From contig JADGKB010000010.1 of assembly GCA_027604185.1 (NCBI GenBank), positions 169,578-233,577 of the forward strand: a stretch of 64,000 nt of DNA. Direction: 5' to 3'. The position numbers were made by a program, and so were the translations under genes. The stretch's first letter is position 1; every line of letters begins with the position of its first letter. Positions 54,581-64,000 of this stretch are shown piece after piece. Origin of the DNA: Boothiomyces macroporosus. Lineage: Eukaryota > Chytridiomycota > Chytridiomycetes > Rhizophydiales > Terramycetaceae. Under the pieces are notes generated by a model. That model saw nothing but the letters and a program-made list of their open reading frames with translations, was not told the origin of the DNA and ran no database searches.

Positions 54581-55588
54581 ATGAAGATTAAAATCCCAGC
54601 GTCCACTGCAAACCTTGGACCTGGATTCGACGTAATGGGTGCTGGTCTATCTCTATACCTCGAATTAACAGTCGAAAAATCAGATATCACCACCATCTCT
54701 TATAGCGGACTGGGAACAGTTCCATTGGATCCAAAGGATAATTTCATATGTCAGATTGCTGTTTATGTTGCCAATGCGTTTAATAGGACTTTGCCTCACT
54801 ATAAACTACACATCAATAACCCAATTCCGTTAGGGAGAGGTTTGGGATCATCTGGAAGTGCAATTATTGGAGCAATTGCTATGGCTGATCAGTTACTAGG
54901 ATTAAAGCTATCCAAACAGGAAATACTTGACTATGCGGTAATTGTTGAAGGACACCCCGACAATGTCGCGGGTTCACTTTTTGGATCATTTGTTACTTGC
55001 TTTGTTAGATGTCCACTGCCAAAGTGGAACGATGATTGGTGTGTAGCTGGAAGTAAAGTTCCAACACCAATGTCTCTCTTGCAGGAACACAATGTTATTG
55101 GCACTCATTTGACCCAGGTTACTCCTTTAAAAGTGAATCCCGCAATTAAATGTGTTGCAATCATTCCAGAATTCACTTTGCTAACCTCTCTAGCTCGCTC
55201 AGTGTTGCCGGATTCATACAGCAGACAAGATATTATTTTTAATATGTCCAGATTGAACACGCTTACATTCGCAATTGGGGCAGAGCATGTCGAACATCAA
55301 GTAATTTATGAATCTATGCAAGATAAAATTCATCAGTCCTATCGTGCGCATCTTGTGCCTGGATTATCCACGGTCTTGCAATTAAATCCAACAACGTGTC
55401 CTGGTCTAGCTGGCATATGTTTATCAGGAGCAGGACCAACTGTCCTAGTTTTGGCTACAGATAACCTGAATGAAATCGGAACAACAATTGTTGAAATGTT
55501 CAAAAATGAAAAAGATCAGAATGGAAATGCCATCGAATCGAGATATTTGATTTTGGACTTTGACAAGTCTGGATTGGTGATTCAATAA
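54581..55588 (+). CDS. THR1: Homoserine kinase, second copy
   Basis: Identical to 925-1932, within the right repeat copy. Confidence 0.95.
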   Translation: MKIKIPASTANLGPGFDVMGAGLSLYLELTVEKSDITTISYSGLGTVPLDPKDNFICQIAVYVANAFNRTLPHYKLHINNPIPLGRGLGSSGSAIIGAIAMADQLLGLKLSKQEILDYAVIVEGHPDNVAGSLFGSFVTCFVRCPLPKWNDDWCVAGSKVPTPMSLLQEHNVIGTHLTQVTPLKVNPAIKCVAIIPEFTLLTSLARSVLPDSYSRQDIIFNMSRLNTLTFAIGAEHVEHQVIYESMQDKIHQSYRAHLVPGLSTVLQLNPTTCPGLAGICLSGAGPTVLVLATDNLNEIGTTIVEMFKNEKDQNGNAIESRYLILDFDKSGLVIQ

Positions 55589-55972
55589 ATGATTCGTACA
55601 GTTGCCTGTCATATTCTCATTTACTGTTGGTGGTTGGCTAACTTGATTCCTGTTTATTTAACAATTATGCACTCTCTGGCAATCAGATTGCCTTGGGTTT
55701 GGAGATGTCAGTAAATAAATGATTTGGCATTGGTAAAACTTGTGAGAATCTCATTTAAAGTACCGGATAACAAAATACTCTGGAAGGTTGAAGGTAATAT
55801 TTACTACATACTGGGCGGATTTTTCGAATGGATATTATCACGTATCTATGAATGGCACTTGCTTTGCAATCGCATCTCTAATAAAGAGTGAGTACTTGTA
55901 GAACATTGGGCCTCAATTTGCCTTGGATAATTGATGATGACGATATTTTTCATTATCAAACAAAAATAATAT

Positions 55973-56767
55973 ATGGATATAGCAGCAAAAATTATACTAG
56001 GCACTTCTTTTATATCCTCCATTGTGGTTATTGCGATATATTCGCAGGCAGTGTATATTGGAAAATTCATATACCGATGTATCTTGGTTGTTCAAACAGT
56101 ACAGTTACTGGGTATAGTCTTTACCGCTTATTTCTTGTTATATTACCCGGTTCCATTCTATCTGGAGGGGTTGCGGTCGTTCGTAGCTGACTTTGTGGTA
56201 AGGATCTAGTAACACAGACATATGGGATAGTCTACATTGACCTGCATACACTTGAGATATTCGGAATATTGAACCCTAAACTGCAAAAAGCCTGGATTGC
56301 TTATGCTAGATGGGCTATAGTCATTTGCGGATTCATAGTGGAATTCTTGTACAACATTTATATCTGGAATACGCAATTGGAGATTCTCAACCAGGTAAGA
56401 CTCACTAAAGTAGGTTTCCGTATATCTTTATATTGCTATAATTGTAGTTGCAATTTTCTATGTCAACTGGCAGGGGATCTACATTACACAACTAATTATA
56501 CATTACAGGAAATTCAATTCTTCCCTCTCTCAAAAGAAAAGAAAGTTACTAGTCTATAGTGTGGTAGCAATGCTGGCACTAGATTGGTCCGCAATATCAT
56601 TTTATCTGTATGGCACTTTGGCACTTGAGGGCTATGACCATGATAAAGCAAGTGCGATTTGTCTGGGACTTAGTGGCATGCATTGCGGGCTCGCTTCATT
56701 CATGTTTTCGCAATTCAAGGACCTGGCTACCAAAGAAATGAATAGTACTATTGTATCTAAAAAATAA
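55973..56767 (+). CDS. Seven-helix membrane protein A, second copy
   Basis: Exons 55973-56197, 56218-56394 and 56414-56767; identical to 2317-3111. Confidence 0.85.
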
Positions 56768-56797
56768 ACCATTGTGTCTCCACGTCATTATTTCTAC

Positions 56798-57618
56798 ATG
56801 TCTGATCAACTAGCAAAAATTACGATGGCGGTTTCGTTTCTGTCTGCAGTAGCAGTAGTAGCGGTATACAGCCAGAAAGAATATCGGACAAAGTTTGTTT
56901 ACAAGTGGATGCTTTTGACGCAAATTGTTCAAATGATTGGTGTGCTCTATCTCGTGTATATTCTATTATCTTATCCGATTCCCCAATTCAGTATGGTAAT
57001 AAGATCGTTTTTAGCAGACTTTGTAGTGGTACATAATTTCTAAAAAGTATGGAATCACAATGATTGAATTGAATAGCCTGGAAATTTTTGGAAGCCTGGA
57101 TCCGCGTATAAACAAACGGTACATTTACTATACAAAGATCGTTGTCACTGTTATTTTCTTATTTTGCGAAGTAACTTATGATATGTACATCTACACCAAT
57201 GACGAGTTTACGGGAAATGTAATCTTTTTCTAACTAGCTTTCAAACTTCTCATACATGGCGGTACTAGGATGTGGCATTATGTATTCTACAGTGCAAGGG
57301 GTCTATTTGACATTTTTGATAAACAAGCATAGAGTATTCATAACCAGCCAGTCAAAAGCACAAGTCAGAGCAGTTCTTGTATCAATTGCAGTGATGGTAT
57401 CTTTAGATTGGGTAGCACTATGCGGTTATATTTACAATTACCTGAATTTCTCTGGGTACCAGTATGAACAAGGCAGAGCAATCACAGTATCCCTTGGTGG
57501 TTGGCATTGCGCGTTGGCTGCATATAATTTTAGTAAATTCAGGCTTTTAGCTACGAGAGACCTGAAGTCAGACGACGCAGCGAATCAAAAGAAGCGCACC
57601 GAAGAGACCAAGAAATAA
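56798..57618 (+). CDS. Seven-helix membrane protein B, second copy
   Basis: Exons 56798-57028, 57048-57218 and 57238-57618; identical to 3142-3962. Confidence 0.85.
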
Positions 57619-57711
57619 ACTTTGAATAAACTGAATATTCATTTTGGAGCGTGATTTGGATACTCACTATTTGTTTGTCTACCCAATGTGATATTTTGTT
57701 TCTCCACGTCA

Positions 57712-58621
57712 ATGAACGCACAATTCATTCAGTACAGCACACTAACAGTACTCATCCTTACTATCTTGGCAAGTACAGCAATAATAATAAAATACCTAAT
57801 TCAGAATGACATCAAACAACCAATCATCCGGTACATTGTTGGGCTGCAATTTGCCAATCTAATTGGCTGCGCACAACGAATAGCTTATTACAATACATAT
57901 CCTAAAGATGCGATTAATTTCCTTGTTCAGGGAATATGGATTCAAATCATTACGATTGGAATTTGTTTTGTGCATTTGAAAACGTTGGAGATATTTTCAA
58001 TCTTGGATACTCGTATAACCGAAAAGGGCATCAGGCTGGTATTCATCATTATTGTTGCTGTATACGCTATTTTTATCAGTACTTTTGTCTACCAGTACTA
58101 TGTAGAAAGCCCGCTACTAGCAGCAGTAAGCATTTCTTATGTAGGTCCTCTCTGTTTCATTTGATACCTGGCTAGCACTCCTCATATTTACATTCAACGC
58201 TCAGATGTTTTACATTGCATACCTCATTTACAAGCACTTGACTCAGCTAACAGTAACCACGAATTTGAGACTTAAAGTACTAATTTACTCGTTACTAGGT
58301 ACATGCGGTCTGAATTGGTTCACGTTTTTTGTATTCCTAGAATCTAAATATGACCGGCAAACGTTAATGTCAGCTCAGCTATACGATATCTCGTGTGCCA
58401 TGATGGGACTGCATTCAACAATCTTGTCACTGCTGTTTGATCAGTTTAAAATATTGGCGTTGCGTAAGAGAAGGCAGGTTCCGCTGGAAACGACAGCTGC
58501 AGAAAAAGTTGAACCATCTGGGCTGACTGTACATACACCAGTGGTAAAAGAAGTCAAGCCTGCGCTAAATTTATTGGGCGAATCGATCGTCGTAAATTCG
58601 AATAAATACTCGAATCCTTGA
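57712..58621 (+). CDS. Seven-helix membrane protein C, second copy
   Basis: Exons 57712-58125 and 58145-58621; identical to 4056-4965. Confidence 0.85.
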
Positions 58622-58678
58622 ACGGTCCTTTTAGTTGTTTCCCCTAGAGCAATCTATAAATTAAACGAGTCTATTTAT

Positions 58679-59463
58679 TTATTCTAATATTTGGGATATA
58701 TCTACTGAGCCGTCGCCATCTCCGCTAAATTTGTATGCTAAACATAGGAGCGGAGTTTCCTGTTTCTGTTCATCTACGCAATGAAATACCTTGTTAGAAC
58801 AAAAGTACCTGGATAATGGTCAAGCTCTCTATTGCAATACTAGCTTCGATCTCATTAGAAAGAAGTTGGAACCCATTCAAGAACGCAGTCCTATAGTCAA
58901 CAGATACTTGCCAATATTCTCTAACGAAATCGAATTTGTAAATATAATTGTTTTCTTGTACTCTTAAAGGCTTGTGTGCCTCCTTTGTTTCCAAGATGAG
59001 GTCGTCGTACGAATAAATAGAAGTGGTACATGATATACATGTCTGTAACGGGGTTTCGACCAAGATCATTGACTTTGCATCCCCGAGTGGTAGCCCAGCT
59101 GTATCTAAATGTATCTATATTAGTGATATTTACATGAAGGTAATAAAAAGATGCGAATCCGTAAAGATTAAAAGCAGATTTGATTACTCCTGGTTCAAAA
59201 TCGTTGATGGAAACTGTTTCGACAAAATCATCCGGTAAATTAGAGTGACAAGTTAGGGCATGTCTAGGGTTCTATATTAGTAGCAAGTACATCGTAGATG
59301 GAGTCCGAAGGGTCGATGAATAAATATAGGTAGCGGAGAAACATTAGCGGTGAAGCTTGCCTGATAGTCTGCAACTGGGTCTTTTTGCCAACCTCCTTCT
59401 TGTTTAATAAATAATCTTTGGCCTACGATTAGCTTCAAGTACATAAACTGCATCAGATATCAT
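58679..59463 (-). CDS. Unknown five-exon gene, second copy
   Basis: Identical to 5023-5807, same strand and intron pattern. Confidence 0.65.
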
Positions 59464-59894
59464 TTTAATTTGTTAAACTTTAGTTTGGGCGTGACTTTTA
59501 CATCCCCCCGTAGGTAAATGATGTCAGTCGAAAAATATAGAAACTTACTTTAGATGCTAGAAGGTGATGTAAGTTGATTGTGGAAACCCGAATACTTTTG
59601 TTTCACTTGCAAGCGGCTGCATTGGCCCCACAAATAAAATGAGGAAACAATAGCAGCTTTTAGCACAGTGCGTAAAACTATGCTGCAGCTACAGCGTGTT
59701 ATTCTTGATAGATTGAGGGTGTAAATCCGGGTATTTCCTGGCGGACCCATTTGTGAGGAATTTGAAACAACTGAATAATATTGAATAACACGAAGGATGG
59801 CTTTTTTTCAAGTGGCCAAGCCCTGATTTGTAAGAGCCTACGGCAAGTATAAAACCCAAACGAAAAAAATTAATGTAGTAAACTTACTTGCTGG

Positions 59895-61219
59895 ATGAGT
59901 ACTGTCAAAGTATTTCATTTTTTACATAGGAACAATTAATAAAGTGGGCCACTGCTCTCACTTCATTTGATCAGGGCAACTACAAGCTATCCCTAGTGCA
60001 GTTCCAAGAATTTGCAGACATTTCCAAATTGCACTTTAACGTAGGAATGGTTGCAATGAAGTTGAAAGACAGCGAAGAAGCTGTAAGTTGTTGCTAATTC
60101 TAGGTTGCTGCTTTTAACAGGGCCATTCAGTGCGACCCTTTTCTTGCTGCTGCTTACTTTCAAAAGGCGGCGATTTATTATTACGCAGATGATGTAGAAA
60201 CAGCTTTAGAATGCTATCAAGACTGCTACGATAGACTTCGCTCAAACACCTTCATCAACTATACCCAGCTGGGTTTAGACTACACTCTACATGCTGCTCA
60301 TATTATTTTCAATTTAGCTCTATGTTTCTTGGTACTTGGAGATGAAGGCAGGGGATTAAAGTACTTTAACGAGGCTCTTGATTTAGCAAGTCAGTCCGAA
60401 ACAAAACCAGATACCAGTAAAATACAAGAAGCTCTTCGTTTGGGATCCCAAGCGCCATCAAAGATTTTGCCATATGAAATTCCAGACACTACTGTGTATC
60501 GTCCTCAAGAAGACAACATTAAGAATGCCAAAAAAGTAAATTATTTGGGAACCGCTACTGTCGTTGCTGCCAATAGTGCAAATGACAATTTCGACGGGTT
60601 CTCTGGAAGACAAGTCAAGGAAATGACACTTGGCAGAAACTACAGACAAAAGAACAAGCAAAGTCCTATGCCAGCTTTGCCAACGACCATTCCTGAAGAC
60701 GTTCAAATTAACGCTACACTTACAAGAAGAGCCCCAACATTACCTAAAAGCAGCAACTCTAATATAAGACAAAGAAGCAGTTCCGTTGGTGCAAAGCCAA
60801 ATTATATCAATTTGGATGATGCCAAAGAACGCAAGCCAGTTCAAATTACTCAGCGAAGATCCTCATTATCACAAAATGAACCTTATGAAAGAAGACCTGG
60901 GTTGGCTGCCGAATCCCCTAGATCAGACGCATCTGGGATCTCTATACCTAATGATATGGTAATTTTCAATTAACATCAGATCCGTGTAAAAGCTACCTTT
61001 AACGACACCAGAATGATTCTTGTTCCTGATGATGTTATATATGAGGAGCTGCTTGAATTTGTTCGCAAAAAGTTCAAGAACCAAGATTTGTTGATTAAAT
61101 TCCTTGATGAATCAGGACAAAAGTGTGTAATGTCGAATGATGACGATTTGAACGAAGCCATAGAAACTGCACCTAATCCTGCAAAACTGGACATTTGGTG
61201 TTTTGTACCTTCATATTAA
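59895..61219 (+). CDS. noxR: NoxR, second copy
   Basis: Exons 59895-59909, 59930-60082, 60104-60958 and 60980-61219; identical to 6239-7563. Confidence 0.9.
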
Positions 61220-61568
61220 ACTGTACTTTAATCATTTTTCTTTCTCGTCGTGTAAATAGTTTCTTTCACTGAATTAATCGGCTGAGCAAGCATCCTTAGT
61301 ACCCGACCCGTAAATATCTCTGGCGGATATTAATATATCCGTGTAATCAAATTATTGGTGGGCTCTTTAACGGACAATGGCTTTATATTCATGCCAATTC
61401 AATCAAAGCACTCTGGAAAAGATTTTCTTTGATGCTCTGTGTCTGGCTGGGGCCTTCTCTCCTTGAGAGACCGATCTTTCGCCACACACTTACGAATGAT
61501 GACATAAAATTAAATCCCAACCCCACAATAAATTATAATTGCAATGTCTCTTTTATTTTACAAATGAT

Positions 61569-61856
61569 TCAACTCTTTACAATGGCTTTTGCCACAGAAA
61601 AATACAACCCCATAGGTGAGTTTGGTTCCTTGCTCTCGGAAGCACTATCGCTAACTGGCGGCCTGATTTTCTTTGGCCTTCCCCTCCCTCTTTTAACTGG
61701 TATTTCCTTCTCTATAATCCGTTTTCGGTACAGCAAGCTGGAGGGTTTAGAGTGCAGTATAGCGTATACGTCTAGCTGAATAATTCCCATTTCTTCCTTG
61801 TTCAGAGGATCGACCGACAGTGATTTTACGGGAATTAGCTTTTTGCGACAAACCAT
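61569..61856 (-). CDS. Small AT-hook protein, second copy
   Basis: Identical to 7913-8200, TATA box included. Confidence 0.7.
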   Translation of the reverse strand: MVCRKKLIPVKSLSVDPLNKEEMGIIQLDVYAILHSKPSSLLYRKRIIEKEIPVKRGRGRPKKIRPPVSDSASESKEPNSPMGLYFSVAKAIVKS

Positions 61857-62363
61857 TTTTTGGGTTCATTAAACAGCAGTGATATTTATACTTGAGGTGC
61901 CACACATCATTTTGACTTGGATGGCCCATAAAAGGAAGAAATGTCTTTTGCCAACGGGCTTTGGGTCAAAAATGGGGCACTGAGGGGGTAAGAGATAGCT
62001 TTGGTGTAACCAAGTGACCTATGTCGTTCAGACACTACATTGCCTTACGAATGAATCAAACTCGCAAACCAAAACCATTAAAAATAAAAAAATTTAATAG
62101 CACCACGAAGCGAATGGGGATAAAATGGCTCCCTCTTGAAAGTCGCTTATCCGCCTTGTTTCTAGTTTCAAGCAACCCCTTGGACGGAAAAAATTTATTA
62201 AAAAGGTTTCATGTCCATTTTGAACAGAGGGATAACAAGCTCATCATCGGAAAGGAACCAATTTCCATTTCAGGCTGCTATACGCTATTTCTTTTAGCTT
62301 GGTTTTTTTAAAACATCCGTGCGCTTGAAATCACGCTCAAGCCCCTGAAAATCTCAGTAATCA

Positions 62364-63443
62364 ATGAATCAATACAATATACTCGAAAAAGTAAATTGCA
62401 AATTAAATAGATTGGCGAGGGAGCGCATGGAGTTGTGCTCAAAGCTACTTTTGTAAAAACTGGAGAAATCGTAGCGTTGAAAAAAGTACCTCTAAGAAAA
62501 GTAGCTTTGATTTAATTTAGCTTGAGAATGGGATTCCCACGACCATAATCAGAGAAATCAAAGGTAGGCGGATTTAATATAGCTTTGGAGCAGCTTAATC
62601 ATCCCAACGTTGTATTATTGCGCGAAGTGTTTCCGTCTGGCACTGGATTTGTTTTAGCTTTTGAATACATGCTGTCCGATTTGGCTGAAGTCCTCAAAAA
62701 CGGTGTTGCACCATTGACTGAACCACAAATCAAGACTTACATGCTGATGATATTGAAGGGAATAGCTTATTGCCATTCCAACAAAATCATGCATAGAGAC
62801 TTGAAACCGGCAAACTTGCTGATATCTCCAAACAGAATACTGAAATTGGCTGATTTTGGACTTGCCAGAGTGTGTAATTTGGAAACTGCTAGACCTTATT
62901 CTCACCAAGTTGCTACAAGGTTTTCATTTTTTTACAAAGGTGGTACAGAGCACCAGAGTTGCTCTATGGTGCGAGAAAGTATGACTTTGGAGTGGATTTG
63001 TGGGCAGTAGGATGTATATTTGGGGAACTATTGAATCACTCTCCTCTCTTTCCAGGACAGAACGACATTGATCAGTTATTCAGTGTAATTTCTGTGCTGG
63101 GCACGCCAACAGTTGAATCTTGGCCAGTAATATTGATTAACTAGAGGAGCTGGAGAACCTTCCGGATTACAACAAGATTCAATTTCCAACTACAAAAGGA
63201 GTCCCTATCCAAACTATTTGCCCTGATGCAAGCAAAGAGGCAGTAGCACTACTGGAAAAGTTTTTGATTTATCAAAGCAGCAAAAGGATATCTGCTAGTG
63301 AAGCGCTACTTGATTCCTATTTTTTCAACAAACCGCTTCCCGCTCATCACCTAGAGCTGCCTCTGCCAAAGAAACAGCCCAAAGAGCAGTTTGACACTGA
63401 CCAACCACTGGATTGGAGACTGTTTTTCAAAAAGCAGACCTAA
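62364..63443 (+). CDS. CDK20: CDK20-type kinase, second copy
   Basis: Six exons starting at 62364 (62364-62390, 62411-62500, 62521-62563, 62583-62919, 62940-63126, 63147-63443); identical to 8708-9787. Confidence 0.92.
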
Positions 63444-64000
63444 TAAATTATTTGACAGACAATATTGTGAATTTTTGCAGTAAAATTCAGCCCTTTTAAA
63501 TTGGTACATTAATAGAGTAGTATCTGCTACAGTCACAGCTGTTATTACATAAGCTCTCATGAGACTGAGCCAGATTTCACTAGAGTCAGTGTTTTCAAAA
63601 AGTGGGCTTTCTATAAAACGTTTATGAAAAGCAGAGAAAGCAGCCCTTGATCTACTTTATTTTGATTGTGCAGCCAACCCATGGAAAGCTTGAACTAATA
63701 GATTGTTGGTAAAGATCATATGTCTGAACGTTTTGACGGATACCCCGCGAAATTACGATTTGGTTACTCCTGTTATGGGTGATACGGTCAACACACTCGA
63801 TCATTTGACTGCAACTCAATCGAAAATGAATATCAATGGCTTCCGCAATTGATTCAACTCATTCTCTCATTATGCAAGATTGAGAATTCACCCTTTCTTC
63901 TATTTTTATCCTTTATTGAAGACTTAGTACTTGATAATGCAAGAGTTCTTTTTGTTGGACCATTCCTTTTGTACAGTATAAGTCTTTCCGTCTCCACCAG

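Larger units (their letters stand above)
53657..64000. repeat. Right copy of 10,344-bp direct terminal repeat
   Basis: This copy repeats 1-10344 at an offset of 53,656 bp. The reading frame of the secreted Cys-rich gene (52158-54494) runs uninterrupted across 53656/53657, so there is no visible junction at this point. Confidence 0.97.

Noticed and set aside
1..64000. tRNA, rRNA, CRISPR arrays, transposons
   Set aside because: I looked for B-box-like sequences, terminal inverted repeats, reverse transcriptase or transposase motifs and regular spacer arrays and found none.

Overview
The window looks like nuclear DNA from an early-diverging, probably zoosporic fungus; I cannot name the genus. 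The gene content is fungal: a p67phox-type NADPH-oxidase regulator, SPB1, SAS10, NHP2, a GVP36-like BAR protein, and hevein and CBM19-like chitin-binding secreted proteins. A CDK20/CCRK-type kinase and a PIH1-domain protein hint at a flagellated stage. Base composition is moderately AT-rich and genes lie close together on both strands.

The most striking property is intron size. I resolved 73 introns by reading frame and homology in the unique part of the window. All but one are 18-23 nt long (1 of 18, 21 of 19, 31 of 20, 14 of 21, 3 of 22, 2 of 23). The exception is 39 nt and reads as two complete introns placed back to back. Most introns begin GTA and carry a CTAA/TTAA-like branch site a few bases before the AG. 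This is why most genes look broken in simple ORF scans although they are intact once spliced.

Positions 1-10344 recur at 53657-64000 with no difference seen, so the window is one 53,656-bp unit plus a 10,344-bp overlap. That could be a circular molecule or circularised contig, a tandem duplication, or an assembly or window wrap.

Layout of one unit: the end of a GPI-type secreted Cys-rich protein; homoserine kinase; three tandem seven-helix membrane proteins; an unknown 5-exon gene (-); NoxR; a small AT-hook gene (-); CDK20; a 3-kb AT-rich gene desert; NHP2 (-); two tandem secreted paralogues; a bZIP factor; a polytopic membrane protein; SAS10 (-) sharing a promoter with ribosomal protein eL37; an SDR (-); WDR55/JIP5; a 19-exon RalGAP-alpha-like gene; a YML020W-like hydrolase (-); a PIH1 protein; a secreted phosphoesterase; four chitin-binding secreted proteins interrupted by an intronless plant-like UDP-glycosyltransferase; a BAR protein (-); two tiny genes (-); a GT17 glycosyltransferase (-); two more seven-helix paralogues (-); a tiny His-rich gene (-); SPB1; and the full-length secreted Cys-rich protein.

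Themes: ribosome biogenesis (NHP2, SAS10, eL37, WDR55, SPB1) with shared telobox-like promoter motifs; cell-wall or chitin interaction (hevein/CBM19 proteins and GPI proteins); signalling (five members of a seven-helix family, NoxR, CDK20, RalGAP, bZIP). Short TATA-driven genes have the TATA box only 30-47 bp before the ATG, which implies very short 5' leaders.
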